Below are positions 18,319 through 26,342 of a stretch of DNA of 64,000 nucleotides, one piece after another. This DNA comes from Allobosea sp035944375 (lineage in GTDB: Bacteria > Pseudomonadota > Alphaproteobacteria > Rhizobiales > Beijerinckiaceae), in assembly GCF_035944375.1 (NCBI RefSeq), contig NZ_DASZBE010000018.1; one strand, 5' to 3'. The stretch's first letter is position 1; each line of letters opens with the position of its first letter. A program made the position numbers and the translations under genes. The notes beneath the pieces are model-generated. The model did no database searches. It was not told where the DNA came from and saw only the letters and a list, made by a program, of their open reading frames with translations.

Positions 18319-19344
18319 TCAGGCCTGGGGCAGGTCCGGGACATAGATCAGCTTGAGCGGAATGAGCGAGCGATAGCGCGGCGCGAGCTTGCCGTAGTGC
18401 TGCTGGATGAGCTCGACGAACTGCTCGCCGTTGATCAGCCGGAGCTTGGGGCGGTTGCGCTCTAGCTCGACCGCGCTGCGGCTGTAGGACCCCAGATTGA
18501 CGAACAGGCCGAACTCGCCATCCCCGAGGGTCCCGAGCAGCTGGTTGACCTCGGGGCTGCCCGTCTGGCTCGTCACGCGCTTGCACTGAACCTTGACGAT
18601 GGGCGGCTGGAAGCCCAGCGCGTCCATATGCGCGATGACGTCAACCCCGCCGTCGTTCGAGCGCGGCGTCACCCGAGCGGTGTAGCCCATGCACTCCAGG
18701 ACGTGGGCGACCAGCTCCTCAAACCGATAGCCGGAGAGGTCCGCCATGATCCGGCGGATGACGAAGTCGGCCGTCGTCTCCTCGGCCTGGCGCGAGACCG
18801 ACCCGGTCGCGGCATCGTCGTCGGCGGTGTCATCGGCTACGTCAGCCGTGACTGCAGGCGCGCCTTGGGCGGGTATCAAGCCAATCTTTGCCAGGATCTC
18901 GCGAGCGTGCCGCCGGATGCGGAAGAGCGTTACGTAGGAGCCGATCTCATTGAGCGCGGCCTGGCTGAAGTCGTTGCGCGGGTAATGTCCCAGCCACTCG
19001 ACCTCGCGTCGGTTCGGGTATTCGTCCCCGTCACCCTCGACATAGCTGGTCTGGCCGGTGAACCGCCCGATATTGACCATCCGGTCATGCTTGGAGGGGT
19101 AAACAACGATGTCGCCGGCCTTCATCTCGTGCGTGAAGCGGAAAAGAACACCAGCCTGCACTGGCACCGCACCAGCGTGCCCCTCAGCAGCCTGCGCTGC
19201 GAGTGCTACCTTGAACGCCTCACGGTCAGGATAGGCGCGGATATCTCCCAGGCCGGGCCAGCCGATCGCGACATAGCCACCATCGATGGGGCGGTTATCG
19301 ACGTGCCAACCCATATGCACGCCCCATACGGTCGGCTCTGACAC
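18319..19344 (-). CDS. Mrr-like restriction endonuclease with N-terminal EVE/PUA-like domain
   Basis: 341 residues in two parts. Residues 1-150 (VWGVHMGWHVDN, VLFRFTHEMKAGDIVVYPSK, IGRFTGQTSY) resemble EVE/PUA-fold modules that in other proteins read modified bases. After an acidic linker (165-180), residues 195-320 form an Mrr-type nuclease: FEELVAHVLECMGY, then the active site with Asp235 in GGVDVIAH and Q253-C-K255, and NQLLGTLGDGEFGLFV. This layout suggests a type IV, modification-dependent endonuclease that complements the adjacent type I system, which lies 71 bp downstream on the same strand. Nuclease fold is well supported; dependence on base modification is inference. Confidence 0.88.
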   Translation of the reverse strand: MSEPTVWGVHMGWHVDNRPIDGGYVAIGWPGLGDIRAYPDREAFKVALAAQAAEGHAGAVPVQAGVLFRFTHEMKAGDIVVYPSKHDRMVNIGRFTGQTSYVEGDGDEYPNRREVEWLGHYPRNDFSQAALNEIGSYVTLFRIRRHAREILAKIGLIPAQGAPAVTADVADDTADDDAATGSVSRQAEETTADFVIRRIMADLSGYRFEELVAHVLECMGYTARVTPRSNDGGVDVIAHMDALGFQPPIVKVQCKRVTSQTGSPEVNQLLGTLGDGEFGLFVNLGSYSRSAVELERNRPKLRLINGEQFVELIQQHYGKLAPRYRSLIPLKLIYVPDLPQA

Positions 19345-19660
19345 TGGTAGGCTCCTTCAACGAGAAACGAGCCTAGACCCAGCGAGCCCAACACTGCAAC
19401 GACCATAGCGTGTCTTGCGGAGATTTTCCGCCAAATCGGATGTCCTCGCGTCAATGCAACGAGAGCTGGGGAGGCGCGCGAAAGCGCCGAGTCTCATGCA
19501 GAAGCGTCGTAGACGCTCAGGGAGAGTCACTGGCTGGCTTCGTGCGTCCCAAGCACCCGTCGCAGTCGCACCGTCACCGACGCAGCCAGTGAGCACCTGG
19601 TCGCGCTCAGTTCGCATCCCGGCTAACGGTGTGAGCACCGAACAGACCGAAGGCGCGCTC
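19345..19660. other. 316-bp divergent intergenic region
   Basis: Lies between the EVE/Mrr gene and the hydrolase. The frame of the hydrolase is open through it back to 19415 but lacks family-like sequence. Apart from promoters that must exist for the two divergent genes I see no recognisable element. Confidence 0.4.
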
Positions 19661-20692
19661 ATGACCGGGACCACAGACTATGGCGTCTTCGAAGCCGGCG
19701 ACGTTCAGCTCGCATCCGGCCAGGTCTTCCGCTCGATGAAGCTGGCTTACAAGACCTTTGGCAGGCTCAACGCGGCGCGCGACAACGTCATCGTCTATCC
19801 GACCTCGTTCAGCGCGCAGCACGTGGACACTCAGTGTCTTATCGGCTCGGACGGGGTGCTGGATCCGGAGCGCTTTTTCATCGTCATCCCGAACCTGTTC
19901 GGCAACGGCCTCTCCTCCTCGCCGTCGAACTCGCCGGATGCTTGGACCAACGGACGCTATCCGCTGGTGAGCTACCACGATGCCATCGCGGTTCAGCACC
20001 GGCTCCTGGTTGAGCATCTGAAGGTAGACCAGATCGCCCTCGTCTATGGCTGGTCGATGGGCGGCATGCAGGCCATTCATTGGGCCGCCCTGCACCCTGA
20101 CATGGTCCAGCGCGCCGCGGTCGTCTGCGGCAGTGCCCGATGCTCACCCTTCAATCACGTCTTCCTCGAGGGCGTGAAGGCTGCGATCCAGGCGGACCCC
20201 GCGTTCCAGAACGGCCGGTTCGTGACGCAGCCGACGGTCGGCATGCGCGCTATGGGGCGGGTCTATGCAGGCTGGGCCTTGTCGCACGCATTCTATCGTG
20301 AAGAAGCCTGGCGGGAGCTGGGCTTCGCGTCGTTGGAGGACTTCTTGGCGAGATCCTGGGATGGCGCGTTCGCCCGGCGAGCCGGCGACGATCTGCTGGC
20401 TCAGATCGCGACCTGGCAGCATGGCGACGTGAGCGCCTGCGCGCGCTTCGGAGGGGATCTGTCGAAGGCGCTGGCAGCCATCACCGCGAGGGTGCTGCTG
20501 ATGCCCGGTGCGACCGACAGCTACTTCCAGCCGTCCGACAATGCCGAGGAGCTTCCCCTGCTCGTCAACGCGCGATCCGCGGTGCTATCGCCCATCCCCT
20601 CGATCTACGGGCACCGGGCCGGCAATCCGGTCCACATCCCCGCCGACCGCGCCTTCTTGCGTGAGCAGGTCGAGAAGCTGCTCGCACGTTAG
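19661..20692 (+). CDS. Alpha/beta hydrolase of the homoserine O-acetyltransferase-like family
   Basis: 343 residues. The fold is shown by LAYKTFGRLNAARDNVIVYPTSF, the nucleophile elbow GWSMGG with Ser132, a late Asp in MPGATDSYF and the catalytic His in YGHRAGNP. MetX-type acyltransferases share this layout, but several related proteins are hydrolases of unknown substrate, and the metX-specific signature is not complete. A GTG ten codons upstream (19631) is an alternative start; the ATG has GAAGG at a usable distance. It stands alone between restriction genes and the recombinase-like gene, with no metabolic partner nearby. Confidence 0.85.
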   Translation: MTGTTDYGVFEAGDVQLASGQVFRSMKLAYKTFGRLNAARDNVIVYPTSFSAQHVDTQCLIGSDGVLDPERFFIVIPNLFGNGLSSSPSNSPDAWTNGRYPLVSYHDAIAVQHRLLVEHLKVDQIALVYGWSMGGMQAIHWAALHPDMVQRAAVVCGSARCSPFNHVFLEGVKAAIQADPAFQNGRFVTQPTVGMRAMGRVYAGWALSHAFYREEAWRELGFASLEDFLARSWDGAFARRAGDDLLAQIATWQHGDVSACARFGGDLSKALAAITARVLLMPGATDSYFQPSDNAEELPLLVNARSAVLSPIPSIYGHRAGNPVHIPADRAFLREQVEKLLAR

Positions 20693-21301
20693 CTCGGTCC
20701 GTCAGCTGCTCGACAGCCTTGTTGGTCGCCGAGTTTTCCGCTTCAAGCAAGGAAGTCGGAGTGGCAACCACGGCTCGGAGGCCTAGTGGCCAGTTGGGCA
20801 CGCCGAGCCTGGCAGCGCTCCGCGCGATCAGTCGACGCCTTCGCGCTCCAACGCCGGGGATGTCACGAGCCGGCAGACGAACAGCAACAGCTCTCGATCG
20901 TGTGCTGCGGCTCGACTATACGACGCACCTGACCCGTGGCCGGAACAGATCCTTCCCAGCCATCGCCCATCTATTTACTTACTGATGAAATATAATACGT
21001 GTCTATGTATATAATAGTAGGGCGAAGGCAGGGAAGTCACATCATCCGGGCGCGAAGCACGGCGTGCTCTTCTGAACGGCACAGACTTCGGGGATTGCAC
21101 GATGTTGCTGGCGCAATGAGATCTTCCCGGTCTCTAGAGTGTAGCGCCAGCTGGGCGCCGCTTTTGATCCACGTGCGAAACTCATGTCGCATGTGCGCCT
21201 CAGTCAGCTCTGCAATGCGCCGGAACAACGCGAGCGTCGAGCTTGACACGTTGATCGCGCGCATGCGAGCCAGAGTGACATTTGTCATCATATGATTAGA
21301 A
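20693..21301. other. 609-bp region without a supported gene
   Basis: Contains a markedly A+T-rich patch at about 20970-21025 (TATAATA-type words) and ends in the 32-bp dyad described at 21276. Short frames exist on both strands but none resembles a protein. A promoter for the gene at 21302 is likely here. Confidence 0.4.
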
Positions 21302-21307
21302 ATGTCA
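21276..21307. promoter_or_regulatory. 32-bp two-tier palindrome over the start codon of the recombinase-like gene
   Basis: Outer arms TGACATTT (21276-21283) and AAATGTCA (21300-21307) flank an inner perfect palindrome ATCATATGAT (21287-21296), with 3-bp spacers. The ATG of the gene at 21302 lies inside the right arm. This fits an operator for autorepression or a recombination/binding site for the encoded protein; which of these is not known. Confidence 0.55.
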
Positions 21308-22072
21308 GACCAAAACGCATCTCCGCGCGTAGCTGTCTCATTCATCTTCGCGATCGCCCGCAAACTGCCACGCGACCGGAAGGCGTTGGAACGAGTTGCG
21401 GCCGTTGCGATCCAGGCCGGCATGATCACGCGCCTATGCAGAACCAACAACCTTGTCAGCGAGGCGCTTCAGATTGCCGTCACGACCTACCGGCGCTTGG
21501 CCTTCGTCGATCATTCGGCGTTCGCAGCGGCCGTGGAAGCCGCTGAGAAGCACGGCGCTGAACTCTTGCTGTCCGACGTCTTCAGCTTCATGCGGAACCT
21601 CGATGGCGAGGCCGCCCTTCGGTGCATGAAGACCCTGGACGCACTTCCGATCGATGTCATCAATGCGCATGACGGACGCGTATGGGCCAAATATTCGAGG
21701 TCGGAGAAGCAGAACCTCTATCTGGCCGCGAAGTCGGCGACGGCAATTCACGGGAACAATATCAAGCGGGGTCTGGCGCCGAAGAGCGGGGCATCAAGCC
21801 GGGTGACTGCGGAAGCTCGGGAACGTGCCAGCGCCACCCTTTCAAAAAACGCCAACCGCCGTGCGCTCGAACTGAAGACCACAATCGCGCGGATCCAAAA
21901 TGATGCCGGTGACGCCGAACTCGGTCCGACAGCCGTCGCCAAGGAACTGAACGAGCTCGGGCACAAAACTCCACGCGGTCATGCCTGGTCCGCGACGACT
22001 GCGAAGCGACTCCTTCATCGCCTTCATCAGCTGGAAGCAGATGCACCGACGTTGGACCAAAAGCAGCGATGA
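21302..22072 (+). CDS. Serine-recombinase-like protein lacking the catalytic N-terminus
   Basis: 256 residues. The C-terminal part (LGPTAVAKELNELGHKTPRGHAW, then SATTAKRLLHRL) is the typical recombinase domain of large serine recombinases, which reads ALNERGIPTPRG-WSATTV in common members. The central part (AAEKHGAELLLSDVFSFMRNLDGEAA, then LPIDVINAHDGRVW) follows the resolvase strand-helix pattern that normally carries the DRLSR motif, but here it reads SDVFSFMRN. The N-terminal Y-x-R-x-S nucleophile motif is not visible. It may be a DNA-binding relative without strand-exchange activity. The ATG sits in the 32-bp palindrome. Confidence 0.7.
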   Translation: MSDQNASPRVAVSFIFAIARKLPRDRKALERVAAVAIQAGMITRLCRTNNLVSEALQIAVTTYRRLAFVDHSAFAAAVEAAEKHGAELLLSDVFSFMRNLDGEAALRCMKTLDALPIDVINAHDGRVWAKYSRSEKQNLYLAAKSATAIHGNNIKRGLAPKSGASSRVTAEARERASATLSKNANRRALELKTTIARIQNDAGDAELGPTAVAKELNELGHKTPRGHAWSATTAKRLLHRLHQLEADAPTLDQKQR

Positions 22073-22281
22073 GCTTCCAGAGAAGACTTTCTCCCTCACG
22101 TTTCCATGAGCTGGGCATGGACGCTTGGGAGAGGATTGCTTCCGTCGAAGTGGCTGAAGAACCTGATAGTTGTGGGCTACAGCTGGTGGCGTCCATTGAC
22201 CAGCATGCGGTTCCGAATCTCGATCCTGTTAAGGATCACGCGGTTATCGAGACGAGCTCGAAGTCCCTCGACGCTGCATAG
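22069..22281 (+). CDS. Possible small coupled ORF (70 aa)
   Basis: Begins at an ATGA overlap with the stop of the recombinase-like gene and could be translated by coupling. The product (MSFQRRLSPSRFHELGMDAW at the start) has no recognised relatives. Given the decayed sequence that follows, it may be chance; listed only because of the overlap. Confidence 0.25.
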   Translation: MSFQRRLSPSRFHELGMDAWERIASVEVAEEPDSCGLQLVASIDQHAVPNLDPVKDHAVIETSSKSLDAA

Positions 22282-23415
22282 CACACGACAGCGGCGAGAG
22301 TGGAAGGTGCGGCGACGCAGAGCTTCCATCTTGTGGTGCGTTCACAGCGCGTAGCTGTCGGTGCAACCTGCAACCGAGGCGTCCTGCCCTTCGGCAGGGG
22401 AGCGCTGGTCCGATAGCCGCTCGGTGTGGCACCTCATAGCAGCCGTCCTGTATTCGGCATGCCGTCGATTTTCGCCACGATAGAATCCTGACAAGCAGGA
22501 TCAGTTCACGTCAAAGATCATAACAGAACCCCGGAGAGCTGTCGGTTTTTTTATCGAGAGGTGCCAGGCTTTTCTGCCAGCAACGATGGATGCAGTGCGG
22601 CAGTGACGCGCCGACATGGGAGGTTTGGTTCGGGGGAGCGCTGCGGGCTCCCGAGCCACTCCCATCGACTGTCTCGCCCGGTTCTAGGACTTCGCAATTG
22701 CGGACCCACCCTGTTCGAGGGTCGCTCCTGAAGGTCCCAAGCGGCACAAGACGAGGCGGATCAAAGGCGTTGATCGTGCTTGCGAAGAGGAGATACTGGC
22801 CCCATCACAGTGCAGGAGGATCCGGGGCATCTTGGGCGTCCCCCTAAGGTCGGTGGCGCGGTCCCTCACCTCCTCGTTCGAGTGTCGGGGGTTGACGTCG
22901 ATCTGTTCACCCAGCGGATCTCTATACGTGCCGCTATGACCAGATGACGGTCAATGCTCAGATTGGCGCGCTTCGTTGCGCCCTGTGGTAGCATCAGTCA
23001 TTCTGACGCCCAGTCTGGACACGCGCCACTTGGATACGTTTCCGAGCTCGACCTGGTCTGAGCTCTCTTCGGCTTTCTCCGGTGGTTGGCGAGCAATCTC
23101 CCGCCAACGCCGATCGCGGTCTGGTTTGCATCCCAACGATCCCGTCGAAGGCTGCTCTCTATGCCCACGCCAACGAGCTGTGGAGCGGCTGAAGGTTGTC
23201 GTCTCTTGGGAAATCGGGTTCGAGTGTCGCCGGCGTCAACCTCTGGGAAACGTGCGGACAACCTTTTGGGGGTTTTGCGGTATCTGGGCACCGCTGACGG
23301 GTTGCGAATGACAACCTTCTGGGCAACCTCGGATAGTCACTTCAACGGGTCGGCAGCCCGGAAGGTTGTCGGATTTGGGGCCGAGGGAAACGATGGTTGA
23401 CGTCGGCGCAACCTG
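22073..23415. other. 1.3-kb stretch of non-coding or decayed DNA
   Basis: Apart from the doubtful small frame at its start, no protein-like frame was found on either strand. The one clear structure is a set of four AAGGTTGTC nonamers at 23192-23370. The composition is less G+C-rich and less codon-structured than the flanking genes, which suits remnant mobile DNA. Confidence 0.5.
23192..23370. repeat. Four AAGGTTGTC nonamers in mixed orientation
   Basis: AAGGTTGTC occurs at 23192-23200 (+), 23257-23265 (-), 23310-23318 (-) and 23362-23370 (+), with spacing of 65, 53 and 52 bp between starts. The outer copies face inward and the inner two are reversed. Further partial CAACCT words lie between (23237 and 23324). 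This could be a cluster of protein-binding sites; no replication or recombination gene sits directly beside it. Confidence 0.5.
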
Positions 23416-23783
23416 TCAGCCGGCGCAGGCAAACTCATCGAAGGCGATCTGGGCCGCCTCGAGGTAGGCTTCCGATGCCTCTTCCGAGGTGTCGTAGGTG
23501 CCGAGGTTGATGAGCTCGCCTGTCACCCGGATGCAGGCTGCAAAGCGCTTGCCCCTTTGCCTAACCCCTGGTCCTCGTGGTCGACCGTGAGATCGGGCCA
23601 GGATTCGGTCATCATGCACCAGATCAGGTCTTGGGCCGTATAGAGCCTGCCGTCGAGATTGATGACGATGTAGCCGCCCGAGTTCTTCGCCTGCTGGACG
23701 AAGCCGGCTTTCTCCTTCCGACGGTCGATCTTGTTCGAGAGGGCGCCGGTGAGCGGGTCGTAGGCGAGAGGGTGTTCAGGCAT
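23416..23783 (-). pseudogene. Broken HNH endonuclease with C-terminal AP2-like domain
   Basis: From 23783 the frame encodes YDPLTGALSNKIDRR, then GGYIVINLDGRLYTAQDLIW and WPDLTVDHEDQG, the usual start of phage-type HNH endonucleases. The normal NLR-rich centre is missing, and the C-terminal AP2-like part (GPGVRQRGKRFAACIRVTGE, then NLGTYDTSEEASEAYLEAA) continues in a different frame to the stop at 23416. A deletion with frameshift of the middle is the simplest reading. The expected histidine before the tryptophan block (AHRLIW in relatives) reads AQDLIW, so the nuclease would be dead even before the frameshift. Confidence 0.65.
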
Positions 23784-24139
23784 GAAGCGTCGAGCATACC
23801 TCTGCAACAGCGAGGGTCGCCTGGGGATGCGATCACCCTGCCCGCTTGAGGCGCTCGACCAGGATCTTGAGGCTCCGCTCGAACCCTTGGACAGCCTCCG
23901 TGAGGGCGACCAGCTCCGCCTCTTCAGGTGTCTTTTCCTGGCAGCCGGTGAGCTCCTGGATCCGCTCCAGGGCTCGGGGGTAGGCATCGGCGAGGGGGCT
24001 CGGTCATAGCTCGCCTTCCCAGTTGCGCCGGATGAGCTCCATCTGGCAAGGGCTGCTGGTGAGGGGCCGGCCCATCTATCTGGTCACGGCTGGCTCCGTC
24101 CGGAACGAAACCGAATCATCTGCCCGCGTCCGGGTGAAG
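23784..24139. other. 356-bp region without a supported gene
   Basis: Between the HNH pseudogene and the 66-aa ORF. Open frames exist on both strands but none has protein-like composition, so nothing is called. Confidence 0.4.
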
Positions 24140-24340
24140 TTAGTCGGGCGAGAAGTCGGTCTCGAGGTCGCTGATGGCCCGGGGGAAGGAGACCTCGCCC
24201 TTGAGGTAGCGGACCAAGAGCTCGCCCAGGTGCTTCTCCGCGGCCTCGCCCTTCCAGTCCGCCTCCTTCAGGATTCTGCGGACCCTCTCGAGGATCAGCT
24301 GGTCGTTCAGCTTGGTGCTGCCTAGGGAAGGCGTGCTCAT
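24140..24340 (-). CDS. Small hypothetical protein (66 aa)
   Basis: A compact helical sequence (LILERVRRILKEADWKGEAA, then HLGELLVRYLKGEVSFPRAI) with balanced amino-acid use unlike the shadow frames around it. AGGA lies 11 bases before the ATG. No domain recognised. It is the only intact-looking gene between the pseudogenes of this zone. Confidence 0.55.
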   Translation of the reverse strand: MSTPSLGSTKLNDQLILERVRRILKEADWKGEAAEKHLGELLVRYLKGEVSFPRAISDLETDFSPD

Positions 24341-24890
24341 GGTGTGTCCTGTCCGGCGCCGGAACCCTGGTGCAGAAATACTTCTGGGCGATTGCCATAT
24401 GGCTTGGGTATGGGCATGATGTGGGTGGGAATGAGGAACGCGACGGATCGCCCCTCACTCCCGCACCCTGCCAGCTAGGGTCGCCCTGTGGGCAACGCGC
24501 CGGGCATGATCTTTCTCAGGGGCCATGCCCGGCCGCTCCGTCGTCCTAACTCGCGCAATATCGGCGGAATCGGCGCTGCCGTAAAGGATTAGTGCGGCAC
24601 AATCCGACCCAGGCACGACATCTAGTGGGTGGATGTGAACTCAGGGGATAAGTTCTTGCCCTTGATCAATGCCTTGATCTTAAAGCGGAAATCACGCGAA
24701 CCACGGCGAGCGCCCGGTTAACCCGCACCTGAATTTCCTGTGCAGCGCGTTTCCACAGAGGTTACCTGTTGCGTTCATACCATGACCTTGGAAACGTCTT
24801 TTATCGCGGCTTTTGGCCGCCTGGATCTTCCCCTGGTGGAACGGCCAGACGGGCGCGGCGCCCCTGTCTCAGCCTGGTCCTTGAGAACCA
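24341..24890. other. 550-bp region without a supported gene
   Basis: No protein-like frame, RNA gene or strong repeat was seen. It separates the 66-aa gene from a frameshifted small gene and is probably decayed island DNA. Confidence 0.4.
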
Positions 24891-25063
24891 TCAGCGCTTG
24901 CCGTTGAGCATCAGCACCTGGAGCTCGGTCTTAGGCATGGAGAGCGGCTCGTAGACCCACAGCGCGGCGCCTGGGCTGTTGTCGGCCATGGCCTCGGCAG
25001 CACCTGCTCGGCGAACCAGTGGGTGTCGTCACCCTCGACCAGGGCGTAGAGCCGCTCACCCAT
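24891..25063 (-). pseudogene. Frameshifted small gene
   Basis: The minus strand from ATG 25063 reads MGERLYALVEGDDTHWFAEQ; after a one- or two-base shift near 25000 the adjacent frame continues AEAMADNSPGAALWVYEPLS and KTELQVLMLNGKR to a TGA at 24891. Both halves look protein-like and together would make a 57-residue protein. The total length is not a multiple of three. Function unknown. Confidence 0.5.
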
Positions 25064-25178
25064 CAGGCGTCGTCGCGACGTTCTGTGCCAGGGTCGAGAG
25101 GAGCATAGCGGTGTCCACAGTAGGGGATGGGGCTTTGATGTAAGGTGGCCCTCGACTCACTGGCAACGTGCCCATGGG

Positions 25179-25493
25179 TCACCGCATACTGAACCAGGCC
25201 TTCACCAAGATGAACAGCACGACCGCGCCGGGCAGGGCGAACAGCATCGCGGTGATGCCGACGCCGAGGATGGCGACGTTCTTGGCGACCTCGCGGTTTG
25301 CCTTGCTGGGATCGGCGCCGCGGGCGAGCTCCTCGATCACGTCCCGCTCCAGGGCCTGCCAGAGCCGCACCGAAGCCAGCCCGGACTTGCCCTCGACGGG
25401 CGGCACCGCATCGGACACCCCGGTCTTGGCGCGGTAACGCTTGAGCACGGCCGCGGTGACGGCGTCGTCGAAGCTGCGGGTCGGCTCGGTCAC
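25179..25493 (-). CDS. Hypothetical protein with C-terminal membrane segment (104 aa)
   Basis: Starting from GTG 25493 the frame gives an amphipathic N-terminal region (DDAVTAAVLKRYRAKTGVSD, then LWQALERDVIEELARGA) and one clear hydrophobic segment near the end (ILGVGITAMLFALPGAVVLF). It is probably a single-pass inner-membrane protein. The open frame extends upstream to 25589 but there it antisenses or overlaps the preceding Cys-containing fragment. Function unknown. Confidence 0.55.
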   Translation of the reverse strand: MTEPTRSFDDAVTAAVLKRYRAKTGVSDAVPPVEGKSGLASVRLWQALERDVIEELARGADPSKANREVAKNVAILGVGITAMLFALPGAVVLFILVKAWFSMR

Positions 25494-25659
25494 CCATGAA
25501 CGCGTGCAGCACTGATCGCACGGGCACGCGATGACCGTATCGGGCCGCCAGCGCAGCCAGGCGAACCTCTGCGTTCCGTGGACAGACATGGCACCGGAGC
25601 CGCACCAGCACCCAGGGATAGGCGACCAGCGGCGTCGCCAGGTCGGGCGGTCCGCTCAA
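25492..25659 (-). pseudogene. N-terminal fragment of a small CxxC protein
   Basis: The first 56 codons (LVAYPWVLVRLRCHVCPRNA, then EVRLAALAARYGHRVPVRSV) match a recurring pattern of small alphaproteobacterial proteins with a C-x-x-C pair after a YPW-RL motif. Relatives usually have a second Cys region that is missing here; beyond codon 56 the frame reads as Arg-rich shadow of the next gene. Either truncation or a one-base shift to the TGA at about 25490 explains it. Start overlaps the upstream stop by 4 bases (ATGA). Confidence 0.45.
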
Positions 25660-25877
25660 GGCTCGTCATCGGTCGCCATGGGCCGGGCGCCGTGAGAAAA
25701 CAGGCCGCGTAGATAGCCGCGCGAGACAGATCGATCGGCATCGACCATGAGCACAGTCAGGTCGTGGAGCAGCGCCCGAATCGCAGCGCGCTCGCTTCCG
25801 TGTTCGACGATCAGATCATCGATCTCGCACTCGATTTCCGTGGCCGGGTCGGTGTCTTCCTGCCGTTCTGCTGACAT
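25656..25877 (-). CDS. Small acidic hypothetical protein (73 aa), downstream of an SOS box
   Basis: Acidic helical protein (TEIECEIDDLIVEHGSERAA, then LLHDLTVLMVDADRSVSRGY) with AGAGG nine bases before the ATG. It is the first gene of a minus-strand set and overlaps the next by ATGA. A GAAC-N7-GAAC element lies 22 bp upstream, so LexA control is likely. No domain recognised. Confidence 0.6.
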   Translation of the reverse strand: MSAERQEDTDPATEIECEIDDLIVEHGSERAAIRALLHDLTVLMVDADRSVSRGYLRGLFSHGARPMATDDEP

Positions 25878-25898
25878 CGCTTGCGCCTCTCAAGATAA

Positions 25899-25913
25899 GA
25901 ACATAATGAGAAC
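25899..25913. promoter_or_regulatory. LexA (SOS) box, alphaproteobacterial type
   Basis: GAAC-ATAATGA-GAAC is a perfect match to the GAAC-N7-GAAC direct repeat recognised by alphaproteobacterial LexA. It is centred in the 59-bp space between two divergent small genes, 22 and 23 bp from their start codons, which is where a repressor site would block both. Confidence 0.75.
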
Positions 25914-25936
25914 ATCAACGCAGAGGGAGTCAAGCC

Positions 25937-26191
25937 GTGGCCACCGTCGATACGTTCTTCATCCAGCCCTTCAAGACCCATCGGAAGCGGCTCGTGCCGG
26001 GGCAGCGGGTGCTTGCCAAGACGAAGCACCATGCCCTGCGAGACGGCGAGCGCCTGGGGCGAACGGCAGAGGGCTTGGCGGTCATCCATGTCGCGGCGGA
26101 TGACGAGACCGGCGAGGTCAGCGCGCTGGATGTGCTGGCGCGGCACGGGCTGATACCGGAGGAGTTCGAGGAGCAGATCCGCGCGCTTTGA
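25937..26191 (+). CDS. Small hypothetical protein (84 aa), downstream of an SOS box
   Basis: GTG start with GGGAG eight bases upstream. The sequence (VDTFFIQPFKTHRKRLVPGQ, VLAKTKHHALRDGERLGRTA, VIHVAADDETGEVSALDVLA) is protein-like, with a basic first half and an acidic end. It resembles small unknown proteins of alphaproteobacterial chromosomes and plasmids in my reading, without a domain I can name. LexA control is likely from the adjacent box; a role in the DNA damage response is inference. Confidence 0.7.
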   Translation: MATVDTFFIQPFKTHRKRLVPGQRVLAKTKHHALRDGERLGRTAEGLAVIHVAADDETGEVSALDVLARHGLIPEEFEEQIRAL

Positions 26192-26342
26192 TCAGCCCCA
26201 GCAAGCCTGCCGCCCCGCCGCAAAAAGATCCATCAGACAATCCGAGGCGGGCTCGAGCGATGGCACTTGCAGATCGCAACACGTTGGAGGCCCCAGTTAG
26301 AACCAGGAGATTTTTTTCTGCGCGGGGCTCGATGTAGTGGCA

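Noticed and set aside
19415..19660. N-terminal extension of the alpha/beta hydrolase back to 19415
   Set aside because: The extension is basic and low-complexity and unlike the family; the ATG at 19661 begins the recognisable domain.
20719..20985. Small ORF between the hydrolase and recombinase-like genes
   Set aside because: No ribosome-binding site or protein-like pattern; treated as chance.
23192..23370. CRISPR array
   Set aside because: Units are 9 bp, in mixed orientation, with unequal spacing and no cas genes.
23192..23370. Plasmid replication origin with iterons
   Set aside because: No replication initiator gene lies within or beside the segment, and the copies are not in tandem orientation.
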